A stretch of 40,955 bases of DNA from Dyadobacter sp. CY261 (GCF_021440085.1 NZ_JAKCPW010000025.1:1-40955), one strand, 5' to 3'. Counted from the stretch's first letter, positions 1-8,225 are shown. A program made the numbers and translations. The notes: generated from the sequence alone by a model not told the origin.

Positions 1-20
1 TTTATACTACCGCCGTCTTG

Positions 21-35
21 CAAGGGACACCCTTG
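21..35. repeat. Short inverted repeat before the mobilisation operon
   Basis: CAAGGG-ACA-CCCTTG is a perfect 6-bp inverted repeat with a 3-base loop, ending 15 bases before the MobC-like start. A TATACT hexamer lies at 3-8 and could be a -10 box if the window is circular. The repeat may be an operator for the ribbon-helix-helix protein or part of oriT; the sequence does not decide. Confidence 0.5.
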
Positions 36-50
36 ACCCTGGGATTAAAT

Positions 51-359
51 ATGGACAAAACAGATAAGAAAGCATCCATCCGGATTGACCTGCTGCAAAG
101 CGTTAAAGACCGGATTATAGAGAAACAGCGTCAGGCTGGTTTTAAGAGCTATTCAGAGTACATGCTGTTCATGAGCTTGGGTGATGCACCCAGACGTAAA
201 GCCCCCACTCCTGAGCGTGTGGCGTTGATTAAAGCACTATCCAACCTGGGACATATTCTGACAGAGCTGAAAGCCCGTCCAGAGGATACCAGCGCGATTG
301 AGACACAGGTGACGTTTATAGCAAACAAGATCCACGAAGAATTCGGCTATGATAGTTAA
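51..359 (+). CDS. MobC-like ribbon-helix-helix mobilisation accessory protein
   Basis: This small basic protein (102 aa) probably binds oriT DNA and helps the relaxase open the duplex, as MobC-type relaxosome proteins do. The N-terminal part has the layout of a ribbon-helix-helix domain: a short strand (ASIRIDLL) followed by two helices ending in SYSEYML. A second half with NLGHILTEL resembles the conserved NLNQI segment of MobC proteins. An in-frame ATG also exists at 18, but 51 gives a normal RHH N-terminus. Its end overlaps the relaxase start by 11 bases, so the two are translationally coupled. The assignment rests on fold layout and position next to a relaxase, not on a strong signature. 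Confidence 0.75.
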   Translation: MDKTDKKASIRIDLLQSVKDRIIEKQRQAGFKSYSEYMLFMSLGDAPRRKAPTPERVALIKALSNLGHILTELKARPEDTSAIETQVTFIANKIHEEFGYDS

Positions 360-1266
360 AGGAAAGTCACGGGGTGATGCTGTCCAGTTGGCTAACTACC
401 TATTGGATAAACGGGATAATGACCAAGTTCGCTTATTGGGTATTCGCGGAACTGCTACACCTAATGACTTAAAGCGTTCCCTGATTGAGATGGAGCTGAC
501 CGTTGAGCTAACCGATGGTAAGCTTGGTTTACATCATGGTCAGATTGCCCCTCGTGCCCATGAATCCCTTACAATGACAGACGATGATTGGTGGAAATGC
601 GTTGAAATCTATGCAAAACACAACGATTTAGAAGGGCAGAAAGTTGCCGTAGAATTACACCAAAAGAACGGGGCATGGCACGCTCACACAGTCTTTGAAA
701 GATATGATCATACGACTGGAAGCTTACGGCGGGATAGCTATAATTATTACTCCAACAATCAAGCCAGGGCTGAGATGGAAAAGCACTTTGGCCATGAACC
801 AACACCTTGGCGGCGGGATAAAACACACGAGGTCGATCATAAGAAAACACTGTCAGAGATTTGGGACTTTTCTAAGAATGGCATTGAGTTCATAGAGCAT
901 GCCGAAGCCTTAGGATACGAGGTTGCAAAGGGTCTGGATCGTCGGCCTTATAAGGTGATCACCCCTGACCGCAAGAGCCTGGATCTAGTCAAGCAGCTGG
1001 AAGGTGCGAAGACAGCGGATGTGCGCCGGCAGATTGGAGATATTGACCTCCAAACCGAGGCCGAAGCTCTCCGGAAGGTTGCTGTTGAAAAAAGGGATGA
1101 GATCGATAGAAAGCGTCAGGAATTTATCGATAACTTTAAGAGCAACGAGGATAGACATCCAGAAAAAAAGCCTTCCAGTGATCTCGACGATATTGCAGCC
1201 GAGATGGAAAGGCTACTGAAAGAAGCCCGTGAAAGGGAAGGTCGGGATCGCAGATATAGATACTAA
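349..1266 (+). CDS. HUH relaxase (MobA/VirD2 type)
   Basis: The relaxase nicks one strand at oriT and stays covalently attached to lead the strand into the recipient. The 305-aa protein has a likely catalytic Tyr17 in ANYLLD, then HHG at 62-64, and a metal-binding histidine cluster H104, H111 and H113 (HQKNGAWHAH), the motif III of MOBP/MOBQ relaxases. The C-terminal 100 residues are highly charged and probably helical. It is shorter than many relaxases, which carry a large C-terminal primase or unknown domain; here a separate coiled-coil gene follows directly (TAATG overlap) and may supply that part. No start other than 349 is needed. Its presence on an element with a full phage virion set is unusual. 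Confidence 0.9.
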   Translation: MIVKGKSRGDAVQLANYLLDKRDNDQVRLLGIRGTATPNDLKRSLIEMELTVELTDGKLGLHHGQIAPRAHESLTMTDDDWWKCVEIYAKHNDLEGQKVAVELHQKNGAWHAHTVFERYDHTTGSLRRDSYNYYSNNQARAEMEKHFGHEPTPWRRDKTHEVDHKKTLSEIWDFSKNGIEFIEHAEALGYEVAKGLDRRPYKVITPDRKSLDLVKQLEGAKTADVRRQIGDIDLQTEAEALRKVAVEKRDEIDRKRQEFIDNFKSNEDRHPEKKPSSDLDDIAAEMERLLKEAREREGRDRRYRY

Positions 1267-1922
1267 TGGACTGGGATAATCAGGACTTTAAGGATGAATT
1301 AACTCGCCAGATCGACGCTATGAAAGCGGAATTCGATTGGCTCAGGATGCGCCATCCATTCTCCGAAAAAACTGCTGAAATGTATTACAGCCTGTATAAC
1401 AGCTATCAGGAAAAGGCATTCAGAGACCCCGAGGATATTGAAACATCCAACCCCATTGAAGAAGAAGTCGCCCAAGAGGCTGAGAAGATATTTAATACCC
1501 TAAAAAGTTCCGTCATTATGGATACAATTGATGAAATCCGGAAACGCCAGGAGGAAGAAATTGGCGAAATGCTAGAGGAGCAATATAAAATCTGGCAAGA
1601 TTTAAGAGCCACTCATAATGGTACTGTTCCAGACGATGTAGCAGATGAATACAGAAAGGCTTCCCGCTTAGAAACCTTTGCTCTTGAAGAACGACATGTT
1701 GAAGAACGCGAGGCTATCCCATTTTACGGAAAGGTTTTAGCGACAGAAAGAGCCCTGGTAACAGCAATGAGAGGAGTACATGATAGTATTGAGATGCATA
1801 TTCAAACAACAAAAGATGCCCTGGAAGACCAGGAGGAGATTGACGATATGCAGGATGAATTAGAGAGACTGCTCCAGGCATCTAGGAACCGCGGGTTAAG
1901 CCCAACCCAAAAACCTTCTTAG
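1266..1922 (+). CDS. Acidic coiled-coil protein of the mobilisation operon
   Basis: I do not recognise the family of this 218-aa protein. It is very rich in Glu, Asp, Lys and Arg with long predicted helices (for example residues 60-115 and 165-205), and has no signal or membrane segment. Its ATG overlaps the relaxase stop by one base, so it is co-translated with the relaxase and may be a relaxosome partner or a detached relaxase C-terminus. Its last 41 bases overlap, tail to tail, the end of the coupling-protein gene on the opposite strand, so neither gene has a separate terminator here. Confidence 0.75.
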   Translation: MDWDNQDFKDELTRQIDAMKAEFDWLRMRHPFSEKTAEMYYSLYNSYQEKAFRDPEDIETSNPIEEEVAQEAEKIFNTLKSSVIMDTIDEIRKRQEEEIGEMLEEQYKIWQDLRATHNGTVPDDVADEYRKASRLETFALEERHVEEREAIPFYGKVLATERALVTAMRGVHDSIEMHIQTTKDALEDQEEIDDMQDELERLLQASRNRGLSPTQKPS

Positions 1923-3177
1923 TGAGGTTTGGTTGTCGCAGGTCTCTGCCATTTTTATTTTGTTTCAGATAAGGGGTTTTAGCTAATCTCGCAGGTTTTC
2001 CCATTCCGCGTACCTCAAGGATTATATCATCAAAACCTCCTACTTCATCTGGGCGCAAAAGTGGCTTTTCTATATACCTTGGAGATCCGTCGGAATTATT
2101 ACCGATAAATACTGTGGTAATCGGCATACGCTCAGATACATATTTTCGTGTCATGTTGTCATCGTTTGCAAACCAGTGCTTTACCTGGCAGTTTGCGACG
2201 ATACTTTCCCATGCCTCATAGATATGACTGAGTGACTTTAGATCCTGAACAACTGCCCATATTGTTGCGTATTGCGCACCTATTGTAAAAAAATCTTCCG
2301 CTTCACTCAGATATCCAAGTCTTACAAACTCATCCAGTAGCACTATTACCCTTCTTTTGTGGTAATAGCTTTCCATCAATTCCCTGAGCATCGTTCCAAA
2401 AAATATTCGCAACCACGGTGCGTTTTTTTTGATTGCTTTGGTGGGCATACACAGGAATATTGCCACTTTCTGTTCACTTAGACCCGTTAAATCGAAGTCA
2501 GAGCCTGATAAGGATTGTGATAGCCTCTTTCTGCCAAACATTGTCATGGCTGTCTGGGCTGTTCTGGCAATTGAACCCCATGTGTCGGTTCCTTTCTGTC
2601 CAGCTACTGAAAGAGCATATCTTGCTATGACACCATCAAAGGATTTGTTGGCCACCATCTTTCTCAATAGCTTCTCTAGCTCATCTCCCGTTGCCAAAGA
2701 ATAGAAATAAAGTGTCCTAAAGGTTATTGGGTCTTCTGTCTGCGTTATAAGATGCCTCAGATAGTTAAGAAGCAAATCCCTTCCCGCTTCGTCAAAAAAC
2801 TTGTTTTTATGTTCAGAAAGCGGGATTAACGAATAAGCGATTGTATCCAGGATTTCATCGATATCGTCGTCAAGAGGGTCGAGATTTTCCAGTGGGTTAA
2901 ATCTAGCTTGCCCAAATTCCTCTAAATCACGTATATCATAAGGATTTATACAGTGCACTTTATACCCTGCTGACCTTAAATATGCGCCCGAAATTCTAAT
3001 ATTTTCACCCTTGGGATCAAGCACGACGAATGAAGGCGCATTTCTGTCGCGGAGCTTATCATCAGTTAAAGCGGCATTAATAATATAAAATCCCTTCCCG
3101 CTTCTTGTTGGTGCGCATGTTAATATATGGCCCTCACCGTCCCAGATGTGGCCATTTCCAATATTGATACCTGCCAT
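1882..3177 (-). CDS. VirD4/TraG-type coupling ATPase, soluble domain only
   Basis: Coupling proteins bring the relaxosome to a type IV secretion channel and use ATP. This 431-aa protein has Walker A APTRSGKG at 22-29, the conserved DPKGE at 54-58, and Walker B VIVLLDEF at 277-284, all in TraG/VirD4 order. It begins directly at the ATPase domain and lacks the N-terminal transmembrane region that family members normally carry. That region appears to be encoded by the preceding gene (3177-3602), whose stop codon overlaps this ATG in TAATG. The pair therefore looks like a split coupling protein. No VirB-type channel genes are present in the window, so a helper system would be required. Confidence 0.92.
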   Translation of the reverse strand: MAGINIGNGHIWDGEGHILTCAPTRSGKGFYIINAALTDDKLRDRNAPSFVVLDPKGENIRISGAYLRSAGYKVHCINPYDIRDLEEFGQARFNPLENLDPLDDDIDEILDTIAYSLIPLSEHKNKFFDEAGRDLLLNYLRHLITQTEDPITFRTLYFYSLATGDELEKLLRKMVANKSFDGVIARYALSVAGQKGTDTWGSIARTAQTAMTMFGRKRLSQSLSGSDFDLTGLSEQKVAIFLCMPTKAIKKNAPWLRIFFGTMLRELMESYYHKRRVIVLLDEFVRLGYLSEAEDFFTIGAQYATIWAVVQDLKSLSHIYEAWESIVANCQVKHWFANDDNMTRKYVSERMPITTVFIGNNSDGSPRYIEKPLLRPDEVGGFDDIILEVRGMGKPARLAKTPYLKQNKNGRDLRQPNLTKKVFGLGLTRGS

Positions 3178-3602
3178 TATTTAAGAGATTTTTTTATTTC
3201 GTCATCACCTGCCCAACCCTTATCATTATGCGCTTCCTGGATTTGCTTCTTGGCTTTCTGATCGTCCAGATACCACTTCACTGAAGCTTCTGCGTTGGTG
3301 TACATTCCGATTAAACCAAAGCAAAGCGTTATTGGAATCCCCCAAGCCCAATACTCGAATAATCGGTGATAAAAGCTGTAATAATTGTATTTTCTTGAGA
3401 TGTAGCCAAATGTCTCGTAAAAATACTTACCGAGTGGCCATGCCAATATGAAGAATACTATTACAAAAAAAATTACAGGAATTCTGGTTTTGACAGAGAC
3501 CCGAGCCAGCCAAATACCACCAAAATAAGCGATTAAACCAATCAGGCCGAGATTAATAAAAATAAATATCAAGTAATTAATAAATGGTCTACTGAGATCC
3601 AT
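3177..3602 (-). CDS. Membrane protein, probable transmembrane half of the coupling protein
   Basis: This 141-aa protein has three hydrophobic segments at about 8-30, 41-60 and 85-103, followed by a charged tail that ends at the start of the coupling ATPase gene. It reads as a membrane anchor. VirD4/TraG proteins usually begin with two or more membrane helices and then the nucleotide-binding domain; here the same order exists but a stop/start (TAATG) separates the halves. I infer that it anchors the ATPase and perhaps contacts the secretion channel. It could instead be an independent small membrane subunit similar to those beside some TraG genes. Confidence 0.8.
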   Translation of the reverse strand: MDLSRPFINYLIFIFINLGLIGLIAYFGGIWLARVSVKTRIPVIFFVIVFFILAWPLGKYFYETFGYISRKYNYYSFYHRLFEYWAWGIPITLCFGLIGMYTNAEASVKWYLDDQKAKKQIQEAHNDKGWAGDDEIKKSLK

Positions 3603-3717
3603 AGAGATAGGTTTTGCATGTATCCTAAATTACTATTTTGGCTTGGTTCTACAATGAGATGGTAGGTAACTTTTGGAGAACTTATCCAACGGCTTTAAGT
3701 GGGGTATGGCGTGTCTG

Positions 3718-3787
3718 CCGTGATTTCTCGGTGTTTTTACCGTGTTTGTGCCGTGCACATCCCGTGCATTCTCCGTGAAAGCCCGTT
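3718..3787. repeat. Helically phased CCGTG array
   Basis: CCGTG begins at 3718, 3740, 3751, 3762 and 3773, that is 22, 11, 11 and 11 bases apart, with a related CCGTT at 3783. The first copy reads CCGTGATTTCTCG, close to the CCGTGATTTACTCG iterons of the plasmid origin at 39387. All copies therefore face the same side of the helix. It lies in the 269-base gap between the coupling operon (-) and two small membrane genes (+). Immediately to the right is an AT-rich stretch with three TTTACA words. It could be a RepA-binding or regulatory array. Confidence 0.7.
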
Positions 3788-3871
3788 CTGGCCCGATTTT
3801 TACAGTTTCATTTACAATTTTATTTACAATTTTTTTGTTAATATTGCAGACAACCGAAAAAGCTAATAGAG

Positions 3872-4093
3872 ATGAAGACCAAAGAAGACGAAAAAACTTT
3901 TTCCAGCACCCCGCTAGTATTTGGCGCAGGGACTGGCCTTGTTTTGGGCGCAATCACTGGTCCTATTGGTGCTGCAATCGGATCAATTGGTGGGGCAATT
4001 TTTGGTGTTTGGTATGACAGTACTGGTAGACTTGTTACTTCCAATAAGAAGAAAAAAATCAGAAAAAGCAAAACTTTCTTCCACCAACACTAG
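3872..4093 (+). CDS. Small glycine-zipper membrane protein
   Basis: The 73-aa product has one long Gly/Ala/Ile-rich stretch at about 15-50 with GxxxG spacing (GPIGAAIGSIGGAIFG), as in glycine-zipper membrane proteins, and a very basic C-terminus (NKKKKIRKSK). I do not recognise a family. The ribosome-binding site is weak. An unlikely-looking frame on the opposite strand was rejected because its product has no domain-like composition. It may form a unit with the next small membrane gene. Confidence 0.5.
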   Translation: MKTKEDEKTFSSTPLVFGAGTGLVLGAITGPIGAAIGSIGGAIFGVWYDSTGRLVTSNKKKKIRKSKTFFHQH

Positions 4094-4111
4094 CCACTGC
4101 ATAATCTGCTG

Positions 4112-4411
4112 ATGATGGATTTCTCAATCGGGTTCCTTAAGGGGCCTATATTTCCCATAGGTATGGCACTTTTGGGCGCATTCGCCTATGCGATATTTAC
4201 TTGGATCAGATTTGGCTTCAACAGGATCAATGAGAAAGAATTCATATTGATGATGTTTGATATTGGCGCTCTCATCTCAGCGGTAAAAATTATCTTCTTA
4301 TCCATAGATGACACGGTGCCACTGGACACTTTTTTTGACAGGACTTATTTAGCTGTAGCAGGTGGGGTGACTGTTGTTATAGTTATAAAAGATATAATCT
4401 CTAAATTTTAA
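4112..4411 (+). CDS. Small integral membrane protein, unknown
   Basis: The 99-aa product has three hydrophobic segments, at about 10-32, 45-65 and 78-94, and no recognisable motif. Two ATG codons in a row (4112 and 4115) could start it and neither has a good ribosome-binding site. It runs into the end of the Rz1 gene on the other strand with an 11-base tail-to-tail overlap, so it marks the boundary between the mobilisation side and the phage lysis genes. A role in superinfection exclusion or membrane sensing is possible but not supported by sequence. Confidence 0.55.
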   Translation: MMDFSIGFLKGPIFPIGMALLGAFAYAIFTWIRFGFNRINEKEFILMMFDIGALISAVKIIFLSIDDTVPLDTFFDRTYLAVAGGVTVVIVIKDIISKF

Positions 4412-4601
4412 CGTTGCATCTCTGTTCACGAGTTAGGTCATGCTGTAATATTTGCCGCTTGGTTTCGGTTGTATCGTCCTGATGTGCAGTGATATATCTC
4501 GTCCACTGACAACCGGTGTCAACGATCCGTGTCTGAGCGCATCCACCCACCAGAACGCAAGCCAGCGTCAACATTAGCATTAGAAAGATTACGTGTTTCA
4601 T
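4401..4601 (-). CDS. Rz1: Rz1-like outer-membrane spanin lipoprotein
   Basis: Spanins fuse inner and outer membranes at the last step of Gram-negative host lysis. The 66-aa product starts with a signal peptide and a lipobox (LVGGC, lipidated Cys21), leaving a mature part of about 46 residues. The start at 4601 is nested inside the Rz gene in another frame, the classical Rz/Rz1 arrangement, and has GAGAAGG about seven bases upstream. The mature part is not proline-rich as in lambda Rz1. It shows that the host has an outer membrane. Confidence 0.8.
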   Translation of the reverse strand: MKHVIFLMLMLTLACVLVGGCAQTRIVDTGCQWTRYITAHQDDTTETKRQILQHDLTREQRCNVKI

Positions 4602-4782
4602 TCTCAACCTTCTCCCGCAGGGATTGTGATTTAATGGCTTCCTTGGCTCCTGTGACAGCCTGAGCAGCTTGTTCAGAAGCCTTTCCTGCCGATTGGCCAC
4701 GGTGGTAACCCACCTGATAGCTAATAAGAATGGCAAGAATTCCACCAAAAAAGTAAAGTAATAGCTTTAAAAAATGAGGCAT
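4519..4782 (-). CDS. Rz: Rz-like inner-membrane spanin
   Basis: The 87-aa product has one N-terminal membrane helix (about 5-24) followed by a helical, Ala/Gln/Lys-rich periplasmic part, as i-spanins do. It is shorter than lambda Rz (about 150 aa). Its start overlaps the endolysin end by 16 bases and its 3' half contains the Rz1 start in a second frame, which supports the assignment. It would pair with Rz1 across the periplasm. Confidence 0.8.
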   Translation of the reverse strand: MPHFLKLLLYFFGGILAILISYQVGYHRGQSAGKASEQAAQAVTGAKEAIKSQSLREKVENETRNLSNANVDAGLRSGGWMRSDTDR

Positions 4783-5225
4783 AATTCCCTCTCTTTTTCT
4801 CTGCGTTTAACCAGCCCCGGCAGCTTAACACCACGGGCATAGACCCATTTTGGCAGCTCATTACAAGCACCGATTGTATCACCGGCATTCAGTTTTTTAA
4901 GCAGTGTCGAGCGACGGAAATTTTCAATACCGACGTTGTACGTAAAGCTGATCAGGGCAGCCTCACGAGGATGAGCCATTGGCACCTTCACCACCTTATG
5001 AACCGCATCAGCATATATTTTCAACTCAGTCTCGAGGAGTTTTTGACATTCTTCCTTGCTCTTATATTGTCCCAGGTGAACACGGGATGTACTGCCATAG
5101 CAGATTGTTGGAATGCCTACCGGGTCCAAATAGGCATATTGGCGTAATCCCTCAAAATTGGCTACCAAACCAGTTGCCAAAGCAATAGAGACAGAACTGC
5201 CAATTAACCTACTTTTTATAGACAC
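4767..5225 (-). CDS. GH24 (T4-lysozyme type) endolysin with SAR-like N-terminus
   Basis: This 152-aa muramidase cleaves the peptidoglycan glycan backbone. The catalytic triad is visible as Glu25, Asp34 and Thr40 in FEGLRQYAYLDPVGIPT, with the GH24 spacing E-x8-D-x5-T. The first 22 residues form a weakly hydrophobic Ala/Ser/Gly-rich segment without a cleavage site, like the signal-anchor-release segments of P1 and P21 endolysins, which suggests export by the host Sec system and activation when the membrane is depolarised. It overlaps the holin gene upstream by 17 bases. Confidence 0.92.
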   Translation of the reverse strand: MSIKSRLIGSSVSIALATGLVANFEGLRQYAYLDPVGIPTICYGSTSRVHLGQYKSKEECQKLLETELKIYADAVHKVVKVPMAHPREAALISFTYNVGIENFRRSTLLKKLNAGDTIGACNELPKWVYARGVKLPGLVKRREKERELCLIF

Positions 5226-5406
5226 ATAACCATCCTTTAATTGTCTGAATTACACGTGGTAACAGTAGTATAGTCTGTAATCCCGTGTAAAGTATAGCTA
5301 TTATTGCAGCCCATTCATTAAGCGTTATGCCCCAAATTGTGACCAGCGTAGCCCCCATTGTCGCCCTAGCGACTTCGACCTTGGTATTTACAGCTTCCAT
5401 ATCCAT
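5209..5406 (-). CDS. Small two-helix holin
   Basis: The 65-aa protein has two hydrophobic segments (about 16-28 and 32-52) separated by a short NEWAA turn, a charged N-terminus and a basic C-terminal tail (VYKK). This is the plan of class II holins, and it sits directly before the endolysin. Holins permeabilise the inner membrane to time lysis; with a SAR-type endolysin, it may act as a pinholin by collapsing membrane potential. ATG codons at 5406 and 5400 are both possible starts. Confidence 0.8.
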   Translation of the reverse strand: MDMEAVNTKVEVARATMGATLVTIWGITLNEWAAIIAILYTGLQTILLLPRVIQTIKGWLCVYKK

Positions 5407-5420
5407 TCTACACCGATTTC

Positions 5421-6362
5421 TTAAACTACCGTTTGAAAGTTGTTTGATATTACAATATGACCGGAAGAATTAGGGTGCAGGCCATCTGGTAATAAATGTG
5501 AAGCGGGATTTATGGTCGCATGATTATCAACCTTGACAATGTTTAATCCGTCTGTCGTGAATTCAGAGATCAGATCGTCAATAATGACATTGTATTGATC
5601 CACAATTGCATCACTTGAACCGCTGGCTGTATAACCAGCTACTGACTGACGGATTACATTACTCAGGGCTATTTTAGGAGTGGATACCTGGTCAGATCCA
5701 GCTACATAGTCCACAAAGAGCGTCTTTCCGTTTGGTGAGACAACCTTAATATTTACTGTATGGGAACCGGGTGCAAGACCATCAAACCGTGAGCAACCCA
5801 TAGCCCACTGAGCGCCGTTCATGGTATTCACAGGAGCGGTGTTTCCATCGGACGATATTGTTCCAACAAGAACCCCATCAACACGAACTTCAGCCTGACT
5901 AACAGATCCTACGTGGTTCTGAATGATGTAGCCAATATAGATACTTTCACCTGAAACTGTAAATTCAGCCGTTGAATTCTGTGTCTGTGAAAACTTGCCA
6001 TATGCATTTACGCTTGTGTTACTCCAGGAGCCGGTGTAGACCACGCCAGGATCACGAGCTTTAACTTTTGTAGGTAAAACCAACCAGGCAATACAAGCAC
6101 GCAATAAATTCTTGAAATGAGCCTGCTTAGCAATAGCACCTTTATAAGTGCGGTGGTCATTGGCACCAATCATCATGGCATAGACCGTAGACGGGTCAGG
6201 AACAACGGCAGATCCACCACTAACCCCATGAATGAGGTTAGACATATCGCCAGCCATATCACCATTTCGAGCAGAGTTTATAGGTGTCATAAGACCAACC
6301 CAACCCTGACCAGATGGTACGCCATACCCGTTAGGTATACTGTCCCCGAACGTTTTTAACAT
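5421..6362 (-). CDS. SGNH/GDSL hydrolase with inserted beta domain, virion-associated
   Basis: This 313-aa protein carries the SGNH esterase blocks: block I FGDS with nucleophile Ser8, block III GAND at 66-69, and block V DGLHPN with Asp293 and His296. Between them, at about 100-215, lies a Ser/Thr/Gly-rich beta-strand domain that interrupts the hydrolase fold and resembles carbohydrate-binding jelly rolls. It directly follows the tail fibre gene and has a good ribosome-binding site (AGAGGAAT). Phage SGNH proteins in this position often deacetylate capsule or O-antigen sugars, so I infer a receptor-processing tail enzyme. No signal peptide is seen, consistent with assembly into the virion. 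Confidence 0.85.
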   Translation of the reverse strand: MLKTFGDSIPNGYGVPSGQGWVGLMTPINSARNGDMAGDMSNLIHGVSGGSAVVPDPSTVYAMMIGANDHRTYKGAIAKQAHFKNLLRACIAWLVLPTKVKARDPGVVYTGSWSNTSVNAYGKFSQTQNSTAEFTVSGESIYIGYIIQNHVGSVSQAEVRVDGVLVGTISSDGNTAPVNTMNGAQWAMGCSRFDGLAPGSHTVNIKVVSPNGKTLFVDYVAGSDQVSTPKIALSNVIRQSVAGYTASGSSDAIVDQYNVIIDDLISEFTTDGLNIVKVDNHATINPASHLLPDGLHPNSSGHIVISNNFQTVV

Positions 6363-6386
6363 TATAATTCCTCTCTAATTTCTATT

Positions 6387-8225
6387 TTAAAGTTCATATG
6401 AAATACTGACAGAGCCTCCATCAAAAGTGTCTGCTCCAGCCTGGGTTGTTAAACGAACACGATCCAATACAGATGATAATGCTTTTGATCCTGCGGTATA
6501 ATAAACAAATGCGGCATTAGAACCGCCCAACAAACCACATGCAGTCCATGTATTTGTCGAAGCATCTAATAAATTAAAGACAATAGATCCACTAACAATA
6601 TTTGCAGCGGTACCACCACCAAATCCAAATCCAGTCGTAAAAGGTCCGTTTGCTGAAGTTTGAAATCCAGAGCCGAGATAACCAGTTGTCTCTACACCAC
6701 CACTATCTCCAAGCTGTAAATATAAACTACTCGAACCGTTGGTTGAAACGCTGTTCAGCATCATAGTAATACGCTTAACACCAGGGGGAATGCTATTAAA
6801 ATCAACACTCGTACCGGAAGTGGTTGCAATCGGTGTTCGTAAGGTTATACCACCCACAGTTTTATAGGTTCCATCATCTGCAAGGAAGTTTGTGCCACCA
6901 CCTGCCGCAGTTGGTGTGACACCATTAACGGACTTATTTGTAAGAGCTTGCGCCCCTGTTAATGTGGCTACTACGGTTGTATCAACATTCCAAATGTTAC
7001 CACCACCAGATACGATGATATCACCTTTATCACCATCACTGATAGCTGGGCCCTGTACACCACGCTCACCAGATAAAGCGATTGTCCAGCTTGCTTGTGT
7101 ACCAGATCCGCCAATGGTAATCACATTAACATTTAGTGCGCCTGTTCCACTATTGTATGACGTGACCTGTCCCCACATGTAATTTGCAGGTGAAACAGAG
7201 TAAGCAACCGTTATAAACTCACCTACAACAAAGTTCTTACCGGTCTGTGTCGTAAAGGATTTAGCACCAGTTCCAATTGTTACGCTAGTTGTGGATGTTC
7301 CAATAAAGCTGGCCGCTTGATTAGCGGCAGTTACAGCACTAGCAGCAGCGGCAACCTCACTGGCAGCAGCATTCACCGCGCTCAGGTTAGCAGCGTCAGC
7401 GAAACCTTCAGCAGCAGCCGCAGACGATGCAGCAGCACCAACCAGCGTAGATGGCGCAAATACCATGATGTTATTTGTACCAGTGGCAGGAGCAGCAATG
7501 AAGGTTAAGGACGTACCGCTAAGTGTATACGTATTCGGGTTCTGGATCTCGAAGCCCTTACCAATGGTCGTTCCGGTCAGGATAGGATTTTTAAACACAA
7601 GAACCGCATTACTGACCGCGCCAGGGGAGACAGTCAGTGTTAATGTCGTACCGCTAATCGTAAAATCAGTAACCGGACGCTTGATATCATAACCCTTAGC
7701 ACCGTCCAGCACGTACACGCTGATTGCAGCCGGATCGGTGCCTAAGTTCTGGGCAACCGTGAATACCGTTTGAGCTGCAATACTGTTGAATGACTGGAAA
7801 AACGGCGTGTTTCCGACTGTATTGCTACCCCCTTGGTCAATAAAGACCATGATAGAGTTTTCATCCGTACCAAGATCAGTAGAAAGGGTAAATACTGTCT
7901 GAGATCCGTTACCAGAAAATGACTGGAAATATGAGTTACTAGCAGCAGCCGTGGCATTGAAGCTGGTCACATTATCCACTGTGCGAATGATGTTGTCAGC
8001 GCTATCGGTAATAACAAACTTGTAAGATCCTGAAATCCAGATAACCGCCCGGCCAGCCGCATCCAAAATGATCGGGTTAGGCAATTGAACCGTTTCAGTG
8101 CTATCCGTAAAGGCCGCTTTTGGGTCAGACGTGCCAGCGGCGTAAGTAAATACCTTACCGCCCGTTAAAGGGAGGCCATCAGCGTCTTGAAATTCCAGAT
8201 ATGGAGGGGTCATTAAAACGGCCAT
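6387..8225 (-). CDS. Tail fibre / tailspike-type protein
   Basis: The 612-aa protein begins with the common phage stalk domain (PYLEFQDADGLPLTGGKV followed by YAAGTSDPKA and AGRAVIWISGSYKF, residues 8-80). Next come two copies of a short beta unit (FSGNGSQTVFTL and FNSIAAQTVFTV), an Ala-rich helical collar at about 265-310, and a Gly/Ser/Thr-rich C-terminal receptor domain. This order is typical of trimeric adhesive tail proteins. Its ATG overlaps the stop of the upstream ejection-protein gene by one base. The two repeated units at about 98-110 and 143-157 point to internal duplication. The host receptor cannot be inferred. Confidence 0.85.
   Translation of the reverse strand: MAVLMTPPYLEFQDADGLPLTGGKVFTYAAGTSDPKAAFTDSTETVQLPNPIILDAAGRAVIWISGSYKFVITDSADNIIRTVDNVTSFNATAAASNSYFQSFSGNGSQTVFTLSTDLGTDENSIMVFIDQGGSNTVGNTPFFQSFNSIAAQTVFTVAQNLGTDPAAISVYVLDGAKGYDIKRPVTDFTISGTTLTLTVSPGAVSNAVLVFKNPILTGTTIGKGFEIQNPNTYTLSGTSLTFIAAPATGTNNIMVFAPSTLVGAAASSAAAAEGFADAANLSAVNAAASEVAAAASAVTAANQAASFIGTSTTSVTIGTGAKSFTTQTGKNFVVGEFITVAYSVSPANYMWGQVTSYNSGTGALNVNVITIGGSGTQASWTIALSGERGVQGPAISDGDKGDIIVSGGGNIWNVDTTVVATLTGAQALTNKSVNGVTPTAAGGGTNFLADDGTYKTVGGITLRTPIATTSGTSVDFNSIPPGVKRITMMLNSVSTNGSSSLYLQLGDSGGVETTGYLGSGFQTSANGPFTTGFGFGGGTAANIVSGSIVFNLLDASTNTWTACGLLGGSNAAFVYYTAGSKALSSVLDRVRLTTQAGADTFDGGSVSISYEL

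Noticed and set aside
3633..3953. 106-aa frame on - between the coupling operon and lysis genes
   Set aside because: Composition is not protein-like and the region carries the CCGTG array and a + gene.
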